Assembly (NCBI RefSeq): GCF_000407505.1 | Contig: NZ_ASWE01000001.1 | Coordinates: 1,404,813-1,468,812 of the forward strand | Origin: Enterococcus phoeniculicola ATCC BAA-412 | GTDB lineage: Bacteria; Bacillota; Bacilli; Lactobacillales; Enterococcaceae | DNA length: 64,000 bases | Reading direction: 5' to 3' | Shown here: positions 55,702 to 64,000 of the stretch, one piece after another | How positions within the stretch are numbered: position 1 is the stretch's first letter | Layout of the letters: the number at the start of each line of letters is the position of its first letter | Program-made: the position numbers and the translations under genes | Notes under the pieces: generated by a model | Told to the model about the DNA's origin: nothing | The model's database searches: none | The model's input: the letters and a program-made list of their open reading frames with translations, nothing else

Positions 55702-57468
55702 ATGAAAAAAACCAAAATCGTTAGTACATTAGGACCAGCCAGTAACAGTGTCGAAATTATTGCAGAACTAATCAAAGCTGGGGCGAATGTTTTCCGTTTT
55801 AACTTTTCACATGGTGATCATGAAGAACAATTATCACGTATGACAATGGTTCGTGAAGCTGAAAAACAAGTTGGCCAAGGCGTCGCTATTTTGTTAGATA
55901 CAAAAGGAGCAGAAATCCGTACAACTGTTCAAGGAACTGACTCAGGTAAAATTGAATTTTCAATTGGCGATGTTGTTCGTATTTCTATGGACGATACTTT
56001 AGAAGGTTCTAAGGAAAAAATTGCGGTTACTTACCCAGGCTTATTCGATGATGTTCACGTTGGTGGACATGTACTATTTGATGATGGCTTGATTGATATG
56101 AAAATTATCGAAAAAGACGAAGCAACTCGTGAATTAGTTACTGAAGTTCAAAACGCTGGACTATTAGGCTCTCGTAAAGGTGTTAACGCACCAGGTGTTT
56201 CAATTAGCTTACCAGGTATTACAGAAAAAGATGCAGATGATATCCGTTTTGGATTAGACAACGATATTGACTTTATCGCAGCAAGCTTTGTTCGTAAAGC
56301 ACAAGACGTTTTAGATATTCGTGAAATTTTAGAAGAAAAAGATATGAATCATGTTCAAATCATTTCTAAAATCGAATCTCAAGAAGGAATTGACAATATC
56401 GATGAAATCATCAAAGTTTCTGACGGTATCATGGTTGCTCGTGGAGACATGGGTGTGGAAATTCCTGCAGAATTAGTACCACTAGCTCAAAAACGTATTA
56501 TCAAAAAATGTAACTTAGCTGGTAAATCAGTTATCACTGCAACTCAAATGTTGGAAACAATGCAACAAAACCCACGTCCAACACGTGCGGAAGCTTCTGA
56601 CGTTGCCAATGCAGTATTTGATGGAACAGATGCTACAATGTTATCTGGTGAATCTGCAAATGGTTCTTATCCAGTTCAAGCAGTAGCGACAATGGCTCGT
56701 ATTGATGAAGAATCAGAACAAGCTTTATCAGAATTAGGAACATTCCAAGTGAACCAATTTGATAAAACAGATGTGACAGAAACAATCGGGTTATCTGTTG
56801 CACGTGCTGCGAAAAACTTAGGCGTTAAAACAATCGTTGCAGCAACTGAATCTGGTCATACTGCGAAAATGATTTCTAAATACCGTCCAGAAGCTGACAT
56901 CTTAGCAGTTACGTTTGACGAACGTACTCGTCGTGGCTTGATGTTAAACTGGGGTGTATATCCTACTGTAACTGAAAAACCACAAACAACAGATGAAATG
57001 TTTGAGTTGGCTGCTAATAAAGCAGTTGAATTAGGCTTCGCATCTGAAGGAGATTTGATTTTAATTACTGCGGGTGTCCCTGTAGGTGAACGCGGAACAA
57101 CAAACGTAATGAAAATTCAAATGATCGGTTCAAAACTTTTAGAAGCACAAGGCGTAGGTTCTGAAACAGTTGTTGCTAATGCAGTAGTTGCCTCATCAGC
57201 TGAAGAAGCAATCAAAAATGCAAAAGATGGTATGGTATTAGTTGTTCCTACAACAGATAAAGAATACATGCCAGCTATTGAAAAAGCTGCAGCAGTGATT
57301 GTTGAAGAAGGCGGATTAACTTCTCATGCGGCAGTTGTCGGAATTGCGAAAGATATCCCAGTTATCGTAGGTGCCTCTGAAGCAACTTCAACAATTGTAG
57401 ATGGTGAATTGATTACCGTTGATCCTCGTCGTGGGATTGTATACCGCGGACAAACAACCGCTATCTAA
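55702..57468 (+). CDS. pyk: Pyruvate kinase
   Basis: A 588-residue glycolytic enzyme making pyruvate and ATP from phosphoenolpyruvate. The barrel (about 1-345) has FRFNFSHGDHEEQ, IISKIESQEGIDNIDEII and MVARGDMGVEIP. An allosteric domain follows to about 470. The extra C-terminal PEP-utiliser mobile domain (about 505-585, GGLTSHAAVVGIA) is found in many Bacillales and Lactobacillales enzymes. TAGGAGCG precedes the ATG. Confidence 0.97.
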   Translation: MKKTKIVSTLGPASNSVEIIAELIKAGANVFRFNFSHGDHEEQLSRMTMVREAEKQVGQGVAILLDTKGAEIRTTVQGTDSGKIEFSIGDVVRISMDDTLEGSKEKIAVTYPGLFDDVHVGGHVLFDDGLIDMKIIEKDEATRELVTEVQNAGLLGSRKGVNAPGVSISLPGITEKDADDIRFGLDNDIDFIAASFVRKAQDVLDIREILEEKDMNHVQIISKIESQEGIDNIDEIIKVSDGIMVARGDMGVEIPAELVPLAQKRIIKKCNLAGKSVITATQMLETMQQNPRPTRAEASDVANAVFDGTDATMLSGESANGSYPVQAVATMARIDEESEQALSELGTFQVNQFDKTDVTETIGLSVARAAKNLGVKTIVAATESGHTAKMISKYRPEADILAVTFDERTRRGLMLNWGVYPTVTEKPQTTDEMFELAANKAVELGFASEGDLILITAGVPVGERGTTNVMKIQMIGSKLLEAQGVGSETVVANAVVASSAEEAIKNAKDGMVLVVPTTDKEYMPAIEKAAAVIVEEGGLTSHAAVVGIAKDIPVIVGASEATSTIVDGELITVDPRRGIVYRGQTTAI

Positions 57469-57485
57469 TAGAATTAGGTACATTC

Positions 57486-57520
57486 AAGCAGAAGCGAAAA
57501 TTCTCGCTTCTGCTTTTTTC
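57486..57520 (+). terminator. Terminator of pfkA-pyk
   Basis: Perfect 12-base arms AAGCAGAAGCGA/TCGCTTCTGCTT are followed by a T-run. The remainder of 57521-57779 holds no gene or recognised element. Confidence 0.88.
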
Positions 57521-57779
57521 TTACTGGTTTTTGTCTATTTCAATTGATAAAGTCATTGAAGCGACACAAACGTAGAATGTATAGATAACGGCTTTAAAAA
57601 AGTAGTTCACGGAAAGAAACTTATAGAAAGTATTGGATATTTCTAAAGTGTCTACTATAGGTGGCAATCTATTCGTCTGATTTAGTTATCATAAACCCAT
57701 GCAGCTTCCGGCTTAATAGCGTAATTAAAAAAATAATAAAGCTAGAGATATTCTATGAAAAGGTGTCAAGAAAATTTCA

Positions 57780-57808
57780 TTGACAAAGCTTTCTTAGCCC
57801 TGTATAAT
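57780..57808 (+). promoter_or_regulatory. Consensus promoter of yceD-rpmF
   Basis: TTGACA (57780-57785), 17-base spacer, TATAAT (57803-57808): a perfect vegetative sigma promoter. Confidence 0.88.
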
Positions 57809-57837
57809 AGCTTTTGTTGCTTAGAGGTGATGAAAAA

Positions 57838-58392
57838 ATGAAATGGTCTTTATTGGAATTAAGAAAATACCAAGAGACACCCCTGAATTTTAATGAGACA
57901 CTTGATATAAAAAGTGATCTGATGAAAAGAGATAATTTAATAGTGGATGTTGCACCTGTTCAGGTGGAAGGTATTATCACGGTAACAAAAAAAGACTACC
58001 TTGTTCATTACAATATCCAAACAACGCTTACTGTTCCGTCTACTCGTTCATTAGAGCCAGTTGCGCTACCTATGAATTTTTCTGTGGATGAAGTGTTTAT
58101 GACTGAAGAACAGTATCAAAGTCGCGATGAATTGATTCCAGAAGAAGAAATTCTTTTGCTAGAGACGACACAGTTAGATCTCAAACAATCCATCGAAGAC
58201 AATCTTTTACTTGCGATTCCTATGAGAGTGTTGACAGAAGAAGAAAAGATATCTGACGAATTACCTAAAGGTGAGAGTTGGGAAGTCATTTCTGAAGATG
58301 AATATGCACAAAGAAAAGAAATAGCAAGTAGTGAAGTAGATCCTCGTCTTGCAAAATTATCTGAGCTCTTTGGAGCAGACGATAGCGAGTAA
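57838..58392 (+). CDS. YceD/DUF177-family protein
   Basis: A 184-residue acidic cytoplasmic protein. The pattern DVAPVQVEGIITVTKKDYLVHYNIQTTLTVPSTRSLEPVALPM followed by LDLKQSIEDNLLLAIPMRVL matches DUF177/YceD. Members are linked to 23S rRNA accumulation and almost always precede rpmF. ATG at 57838 follows GAGGTGAT; an earlier in-frame start (57814) is not supported. It forms an operon with rpmF. Confidence 0.88.
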   Translation: MKWSLLELRKYQETPLNFNETLDIKSDLMKRDNLIVDVAPVQVEGIITVTKKDYLVHYNIQTTLTVPSTRSLEPVALPMNFSVDEVFMTEEQYQSRDELIPEEEILLLETTQLDLKQSIEDNLLLAIPMRVLTEEEKISDELPKGESWEVISEDEYAQRKEIASSEVDPRLAKLSELFGADDSE

Positions 58393-58451
58393 GATTGGAA
58401 TATATTGTGTCCTAGTGACACAAGTCTTTTACAAGGAGGTGTAACAAGAAT

Positions 58452-58631
58452 ATGGCAGTACCAGCTAGAAAAACATCAAAAGCCAAGAAAGCAAAACGTC
58501 GTACTCACTACAAATTAACAATTAATGGTTTGAACGAATGTGCAAACTGTGGTGAAATGAAAAAAAGCCATCACGTATGTGCAAACTGCGGTTACTACGA
58601 TGGTAAGGACGTTGCGTCTAAAGAAGCATAA
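58452..58631 (+). CDS. rpmF: 50S ribosomal protein L32
   Basis: A 59-residue ribosomal protein. It begins [21 protein letters not shown] and has the zinc-ribbon pairs CANC and CANC, as expected for a zinc-containing L32. AAGGAGGTG precedes the ATG. It is cotranscribed with the DUF177 gene and ends in a strong terminator. Confidence 0.96.
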   Translation: MAVPARKTSKAKKAKRRTHYKLTINGLNECANCGEMKKSHHVCANCGYYDGKDVASKEA

Positions 58632-58656
58632 TACATTTTTAATATAGAAAAATGTA

Positions 58657-58697
58657 AAACCCCAAGGCTAACCATGGAGCCTTGGGGTTTATTTTTT
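58657..58697 (+). terminator. Terminator of yceD-rpmF
   Basis: Twelve-base arms AAACCCCAAGGC/GCCTTGGGGTTT are followed by ATTTTTT. Confidence 0.88.
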
Positions 58698-58810
58698 AAA
58701 AAATTTAGAAATCAAGCGTTTAATATAGACTCTTTTGTTTTCAATCTCTTTCTATTAGGATATAATGAGAGGGATTATAGTGGAAACTCAACGATGTAGG
58801 AGGAATTCAA

Positions 58811-60229
58811 ATGACGAAACAACAAATCGGCGTTGTCGGTATGGCCGTTATGGGAAAAAATTTAGCACTAAACATAGAAAGCCGCGGGTACTCAGTTGCT
58901 CTGTTTAACCGTACAGGTTCAAAAACAGAAGAAGTTGTTAAAGAGCATTCAGACAAGAATTTTAAAGCAACTTATACAATTGAAGAGTTTGTTGCTTCTA
59001 TTGAAAAACCACGACGTATTTTGTTAATGGTAAAAGCAGGAGCTGCAACAGATGCAACAATTCAAGAATTGTTGCCTCATTTAGACAAAGGAGATATTTT
59101 AATTGATGGAGGAAATACTTTCTTCCAAGATACAATTAGAAGAAATGAAATGCTTGCTGATTCTGGCATTAACTTTATTGGTACTGGTGTTTCAGGTGGT
59201 GAGGAAGGTGCGTTGAAAGGTCCTTCTATTATGCCAGGAGGGCAAAAAGAAGCGTATGAGCTTGTTGCTCCTATCTTAGAGCAAATCTCTGCAAAAGCAG
59301 AAGATGGAGAGCCTTGTGTGACGTATATTGGCCCTAACGGTGCAGGTCACTATGTGAAAATGGTCCATAATGGGATTGAATATGGTGATATGCAGTTGAT
59401 TGCGGAGTCATATGACTTGATGCAAAACATTTTAGGGGTTTCAGTTGATGAGATGGCTGAAATCTTTAAAGAGTGGAATGAAGGAGAATTAGATAGCTAT
59501 CTAATTGAAATTACAGCAGACATTTTAACCCGTAAAGATGACCAAGGAACTGGGAAACCAATTGTAGATGTTATCTTAGATGCAGCAGGAAATAAAGGAA
59601 CAGGAAAATGGACAAGCCAAAGTGCTCTTGATTTAGGTGTTCCGCTACCTTTGATTACAGAGTCTGTATTTGCTCGCTATATTTCTGCATATAAAGAAGA
59701 ACGCGTTGCTGCTAGTAAAGTATTACCAAAACCAAACTTTACCTTTACTGGAGATAAAAAAGAATTGATTGAAAAAATCCGTGAAGCTCTTTATTTTAGT
59801 AAAATTATGAGTTACGCACAAGGATTTGCTCAATTACGAGTTGCGTCCAAAGAATACGAATGGGATTTGCCTTTTGGTGAAATTGCTAAGATTTGGCGTG
59901 CAGGATGTATTATTCGTGCAGGTTTCTTACAAAAAATCACAGATGCCTATGATAAAGAGCCTGATATTGAAAACTTATTACTTGATGATTATTTTATGGA
60001 GATTACAAGAAAATACCAGCAAGCAGTTCGAGAAGTGGTTGCATTAGCAGTACAAGCAGGTGTTCCTGTTCCAACATTCTCTTCTGCCATTGCATACTTT
60101 GATTCTTACCGCTCTGAAAGATTGCCAGCCAATCTAATTCAAGCGCAACGTGATTATTTCGGCGCTCATACGTATGAACGTGTGGACAAAGAAGGGGTAT
60201 ATCATTATTCTTGGTACCATGAAGAATGA
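58811..60229 (+). CDS. gnd: 6-phosphogluconate dehydrogenase, decarboxylating
   Basis: A 472-residue NADP-dependent enzyme of the oxidative pentose phosphate pathway. It converts 6-phosphogluconate to ribulose 5-phosphate and CO2. The cofactor site is [14 protein letters not shown]; the substrate residues lie in [21 protein letters not shown] and [14 protein letters not shown]. Length matches the E. coli-type long form. TAGGAGG precedes the ATG. The ArlRS-like pair follows after a terminator. Confidence 0.97.
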   Translation: MTKQQIGVVGMAVMGKNLALNIESRGYSVALFNRTGSKTEEVVKEHSDKNFKATYTIEEFVASIEKPRRILLMVKAGAATDATIQELLPHLDKGDILIDGGNTFFQDTIRRNEMLADSGINFIGTGVSGGEEGALKGPSIMPGGQKEAYELVAPILEQISAKAEDGEPCVTYIGPNGAGHYVKMVHNGIEYGDMQLIAESYDLMQNILGVSVDEMAEIFKEWNEGELDSYLIEITADILTRKDDQGTGKPIVDVILDAAGNKGTGKWTSQSALDLGVPLPLITESVFARYISAYKEERVAASKVLPKPNFTFTGDKKELIEKIREALYFSKIMSYAQGFAQLRVASKEYEWDLPFGEIAKIWRAGCIIRAGFLQKITDAYDKEPDIENLLLDDYFMEITRKYQQAVREVVALAVQAGVPVPTFSSAIAYFDSYRSERLPANLIQAQRDYFGAHTYERVDKEGVYHYSWYHEE

Positions 60230-60264
60230 TAAGTAAATAAGGAAAAGTAATTCTTAGAAAATTG

Positions 60265-60310
60265 AAAGACTGAGGCTTGACTCTTTCAGTTAAGTTTCAG
60301 TCTTTATTTT
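60265..60310 (+). terminator. Terminator of gnd
   Basis: AAAGACTGA/TCAGTCTTT arms with a secondary inner hairpin and a T-rich tail. Confidence 0.7.
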
Positions 60311-60409
60311 ATCGAAATTGTAGAAAAAATCACTATAGATTTTTCGTAGAATAACCGTTATAATGATGAAGTTTCTAAAAAGCTTAGAAAGAGAAAGGAT
60401 AAAGCATAG

Positions 60410-61096
60410 ATGAGTAATATTCTAATCATTGAAGATGAAAAGAACTTAGCCCGTTTTGTTGAATTAGAGTTAAAGCATGAAGGTTACAATACAGAAGTCC
60501 ATTATAATGGACGTACAGGGTTAGAGGCTGCGTTAAATAGTGAGTGGGACGCAATTCTTTTAGATTTAATGTTGCCAGAGCTAAATGGTTTGGAAGTGTG
60601 CCGTCGTATCCGCCAAGTGAAAAATACGCCAATTATCATGATGACTGCAAGAGATTCTGTCATTGACCGAGTATCTGGTTTAGATCACGGAGCAGATGAT
60701 TATATCGTGAAACCATTTGCGATTGAAGAACTACTTGCTCGTTTGCGCGCGTTGTTACGTCGAATTGACATTGAAGGCGACAAAAATGTTGCTAAACAAA
60801 CAACAATCACCTATCGTGACTTAACGATTGAAAAAGAAAATCGTGTCGTAAGAAGAGATAGTGAAGTGATTGAATTAACGAAACGTGAGTATGAACTCTT
60901 ACTAACACTGATGGAGAATGTGAATGTTGTATTAGCCAGAGATGTGTTACTTAACAAAGTTTGGGGTTACGAAACAGAAGTGGAAACTAATGTAGTCGAT
61001 GTATATATCCGCTATCTGCGCAATAAAATTGATGTTCCAGGAGAAGAAAGTTATATCCAAACGGTTCGTGGAACTGGCTATGTGATGCGCTCGTGA
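60410..61096 (+). CDS. ArlR-like OmpR-family response regulator
   Basis: A 228-residue regulator. The receiver domain (1-118) has Glu8/Asp9, phosphoacceptor Asp52 in [11 protein letters not shown] and [14 protein letters not shown] winged helix spans about 130-226. The receiver is close in wording to staphylococcal ArlR as I remember it. GAAAGGAT precedes the ATG. The stop overlaps the kinase GTG start as GTGA, so translation is coupled. Confidence 0.94.
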   Translation: MSNILIIEDEKNLARFVELELKHEGYNTEVHYNGRTGLEAALNSEWDAILLDLMLPELNGLEVCRRIRQVKNTPIIMMTARDSVIDRVSGLDHGADDYIVKPFAIEELLARLRALLRRIDIEGDKNVAKQTTITYRDLTIEKENRVVRRDSEVIELTKREYELLLTLMENVNVVLARDVLLNKVWGYETEVETNVVDVYIRYLRNKIDVPGEESYIQTVRGTGYVMRS

Positions 61097-62598
61097 AAAC
61101 AATTAAATTAAAAAGAGCGGAAAAAAGAGAACTAAAGGGGCCTTCTTTAACTATTAAGTGGGCCTTGGCTAGTTCTTTCTTTATATTTGTTGTTTTTACT
61201 ATTTTTGCAGTGATTACGTATAAATCGTCTGTAAACTTAATTGTCGCAAAGGAAAGAAGAAATCTCGAAAGGACTACTTCAGAAGTTGTCTCACGGCTGG
61301 CCAATTCAGATAAAGAGTTAACTATAACGGATACGTACAGGAATTTGTCAAATTCTAGCTATTCGAACGGCGAACAGTACGAGAAGATAACAACTATTGA
61401 AGGAACGCTAATGCAAATAGATCCATTCATTTCTGAGCTAGGACAAGATGCATTGAATTTATATGTTTATAACCTCGATGGAGAATTAGTATTTGAGACG
61501 CAACAGACTAATCAAAAGCTATTTCAGGAGGTAAGAAAATCACCCACGATCATTACCTTAAATGGTAAAACAGGTTTTTTATCGATAGAAGTGATTTATT
61601 CTAAAGGGACACGAGAAAAAATAGGCTATGCTCAAACATTTTATGAGCTGACTTCATTTTACGATATTAAAAACAAACTTCTTTTAACTTTAATTGTGTT
61701 AGAAATTGTTTCATTGATATTGAGTAGTGTGCTGGGCTTCTTCTTATCCTCTTATTTTTTAAAGCCATTAAAAGAGTTAAGAGATACAATGGACATTATT
61801 CGAAAAGATCCCCAATCAGATATACACATGAAAGAAATCAAAACCAATGATGAGCTGGCAGATTTATCGGAGATTTTTAACGAGATGCTAGATCGTATGA
61901 GACTCTATATTGAACAACAAGAACAATTTGTAGAAGATGTGTCTCATGAGCTTAGGACGCCTGTAGCAATCATAGAAGGACATTTAAGTCTACTTAACCG
62001 ATGGGGGAAAGATGATCCAGAAGTGCTGGACGAGTCATTAAACGCAAGTATGCAAGAAATTAGTCGAATGAAAAGTCTTGTTCAAGAAATGCTTGATCTA
62101 TCAAGAGCAGAGCAAGTGGATGTTCATTATGCAAATGAAGTAACAAATGCAAAAGAAGTTGTCTATCAGGTGTATAATAATTTCAAAATTCTGTATCCAG
62201 ATTTTGTTATAACATTAGATGATGATATTACAAAAGAAGTAAAGTTAGGCATTTTTAGAAATCATTTTGAACAAATTATCATTATCATATTAGATAATGC
62301 TGTTAAGTATTCGACTACAAGAAAAGAAGTGCACATTTCAATTTCTACAACGCTAAACGAATTTGAAGTTGCTATTCAAGATTTTGGTGAAGGAATCTCT
62401 GAAGCTGATTTGAAAAAAATATTCAATCGGTTTTATCGGGTAGATAAAGCAAGAGCGAGAAACAAAGGTGGAAATGGTCTGGGGCTCTCGATTGCTAAGC
62501 AATTGGTAGAAAGCTATAAAGGACGAGTAGATGCTGAGAGTGTCGTTCATAAAGGGACGATTTTCCGGATTTTTATTCCAATTCTCAGAGAAAAGTAA
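61093..62598 (+). CDS. ArlS-like sensor histidine kinase
   Basis: A 501-residue kinase. Membrane segments lie at about 22-43 and 197-219 with a roughly 150-residue extracytoplasmic sensor between. A HAMP domain follows (about 220-273). The H-box is [11 protein letters not shown] with His285; N-box [10 protein letters not shown]-boxes DFGEGI and [10 protein letters not shown]. All motifs are intact. It is the last gene before the rRNA operon. The start is GTG at 61093. Confidence 0.93.
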   Translation: MKTIKLKRAEKRELKGPSLTIKWALASSFFIFVVFTIFAVITYKSSVNLIVAKERRNLERTTSEVVSRLANSDKELTITDTYRNLSNSSYSNGEQYEKITTIEGTLMQIDPFISELGQDALNLYVYNLDGELVFETQQTNQKLFQEVRKSPTIITLNGKTGFLSIEVIYSKGTREKIGYAQTFYELTSFYDIKNKLLLTLIVLEIVSLILSSVLGFFLSSYFLKPLKELRDTMDIIRKDPQSDIHMKEIKTNDELADLSEIFNEMLDRMRLYIEQQEQFVEDVSHELRTPVAIIEGHLSLLNRWGKDDPEVLDESLNASMQEISRMKSLVQEMLDLSRAEQVDVHYANEVTNAKEVVYQVYNNFKILYPDFVITLDDDITKEVKLGIFRNHFEQIIIIILDNAVKYSTTRKEVHISISTTLNEFEVAIQDFGEGISEADLKKIFNRFYRVDKARARNKGGNGLGLSIAKQLVESYKGRVDAESVVHKGTIFRIFIPILREK

Positions 62599-62624
62599 CA
62601 GATATTTAGCTTAAAGACAAGGCG

Positions 62625-63000
62625 AAAGGGTTCAACTCCGAGAGCTAAGTGTATCTTCGGAAGTAGAACATGTTGATTTGTAGCGCAAGTAGGTACAATT
62701 TCTACATCCATTTCGTTTAGAAAGCGTGTATCGATGTAATCTCAGCTTAGTAAGCATATCTCATGCGTAGAAGTTGATGAGAGCGAGACGAAGTGTAGGC
62801 CTTCAATCGCTTATTAATATTTTAGAAGTATGGAGGTGGGACATAACTAATTAGTTATGTCCCATCTTTTAAACTCTTAATAAACGGCAAAAACAGAAGC
62901 AACTCCTTCAAAAATAAGCTGAAATCCCCAAAGATTTGAGGTACAACCTTCGTGAATTCCTTCTTATTTCTCGGAGCAGAACACTTCTGTCCAACCTCGT
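62625..63000. repeat. Long copy of the dispersed palindromic repeat
   Basis: The conserved block TAGAAGTTGATGAGAGCGAGACGAAGTG, inner TTAAACTCTTAATAAACGGC and end ACAGAAGCAACTCCTTC are shared with the 27.28 kb copy. Short inverted termini TCAGCTTA (62742-62749) and TAAGCTGA (62915-62922) remain. A perfect 26-base palindrome occupies 62838-62863. It lies between the kinase gene and the rRNA promoters and may terminate kinase transcription. No coding frame is seen. Confidence 0.65.
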
Positions 63001-63233
63001 TGAACTTTTTTAGTTTAGTGTAGCGAACGATATAGAATGAAAGAGATGAAATGATAGGGATTTACTAGAAAAATATGACAAAAAATAAAAAAATACATAT
63101 AAAATTCGTGTTTAAAAAAAGTTTAGAAATCTCTCTTTTTTTAGTTGATTTTTCTTTAAGGTATTGCTATATTAGTATTTGTTCTGATATTTAATTATTT
63201 TTTATATTTGTTAAAAAAGTTTTTGAAATTTTA

Positions 63234-63262
63234 TTGACTCTTATAAAATATAATGATAGAAT
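63234..63262 (+). promoter_or_regulatory. rRNA promoter P1
   Basis: TTGACT (63234-63239), 17 bases, TAGAAT (63257-63262), preceded by AT-rich UP-element-like sequence. Confidence 0.65.
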
Positions 63263-63331
63263 AACAAAGTCGCTCGAGAGAGACGACTGGATAACAGTTG
63301 ATAAATCAACAAAATTTATTTTAAAAAGTTG

Positions 63332-63360
63332 TTGACAAATAACAACAAACCTGTTATTCT
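63332..63360 (+). promoter_or_regulatory. rRNA promoter P2
   Basis: TTGACA (63332-63337), 17 bases, TATTCT (63355-63360). GTTGCTGAAACA starts about seven bases downstream. Confidence 0.7.
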
Positions 63361-63428
63361 AATTAAGTTGCTGAAACAAGCGCATGACTTTCTGAAAAGA
63401 AGTTAAAAAACTTTTGTAAAAAAAACAG

Positions 63429-63457
63429 TTGACAATCACTTGTCTAGCTGATATGAT
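63429..63457 (+). promoter_or_regulatory. rRNA promoter P3
   Basis: TTGACA (63429-63434), 17 bases, TATGAT (63452-63457). The same GTTGCTGAAACA block starts about seven bases downstream, and a leader with CTGAACAAAGTAAG follows. Confidence 0.75.
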
Positions 63458-63620
63458 ATAAAAGTTGCTGAAACAGCACGGTAGACCTTTGAAAACTGAA
63501 CAAAGTAAGACAAACCAAATGTGTAGTGTGTACTTGATTTATCAAGTCACAAACATTTAACAAGCAAGCAATATGCTAGCAAACAAATTGAGCTTAACAA
63601 TCGAAAGATTGTTCTAACTT

Positions 63621-64000
<380 letters not shown>

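Overview
The window is AT-rich Gram-positive (Firmicutes) DNA, most likely from Enterococcus or a very close relative. The right end enters a 16S rRNA gene with an enterococcal type of V1 hairpin. The tmRNA encodes the tag AKNNNNTYALAA, which resembles the enterococcal AKNENNS(F/Y)ALAA tags as I remember them. The block dnaE-pfkA-pyk-yceD-rpmF-gnd-response regulator/kinase-rRNA is the arrangement I remember from enterococci. A species cannot be named from this evidence.

Layout. 1-6.9 kb: sparse region with two lipoproteins (one cut by the left edge), an MFS exporter, a 31-residue membrane peptide, ssrA (tmRNA) and a DUF4177 protein, separated by long non-coding stretches. 6.9-15 kb: HAD phosphatase, SdpI-like protein coupled to an OmpR-type two-component system, an FtsX-like half permease with an ABC ATPase that has lost its catalytic motifs, an LtaS-type glycerophosphate transferase and an RlmI-type methyltransferase. 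15-24 kb: LysR-controlled quinate/shikimate cluster (two paralogous MFS carriers, aldo/keto reductase, Old-Yellow-Enzyme/2,4-dienoyl-CoA-reductase-like flavoenzyme, AroE-like dehydrogenase, type I dehydroquinase). 24-32 kb: LacD-type aldolase, EbsC/YbaK deacylase, DUF1963, DUF1003, YhiN-type flavoprotein, gdhA, pgi. 32-36 kb: small membrane proteins, two short genes with strong ribosome-binding sites (49 and 24 residues), a membrane GDPD protein and a VTT-domain protein. 36-45 kb: mntH, split ThrE-type exporter, TetR regulator, asnB, HAD phosphatase and an NCS2 purine permease with a PurBox-like site. 45-51 kb: PTS EIIC + PLP transsulfuration-type enzyme + RidA, divergent from an RpiR regulator, then an MFS efflux pump. 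51-64 kb: dnaE, pfkA, pyk, yceD-rpmF, gnd, an ArlRS-like two-component pair, and an rRNA operon with three tandem promoters.

How the parts work together. pgi, pfkA, pyk and gnd supply glycolysis and the oxidative pentose phosphate route. The 15-24 kb cluster looks like a self-contained uptake and redox pathway for quinate/shikimate-type compounds. It lacks an obvious dehydroshikimate dehydratase and carries two extra reductases, so a reductive (electron-sink) route is the most interesting reading. The PTS/PLP-lyase/RidA operon suggests import and cleavage of a PTS substrate linked to amino acid or sulfur chemistry.

Scattered between genes is a degenerate family of palindromic, MITE-like elements: the best copy is near 27.28-27.50 kb, with others near 4.3, 31.9, 38.1 and 62.7 kb and shorter relatives at 22.05 and 35.67 kb. 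No CRISPR array, prophage, transposase or tRNA gene was seen.
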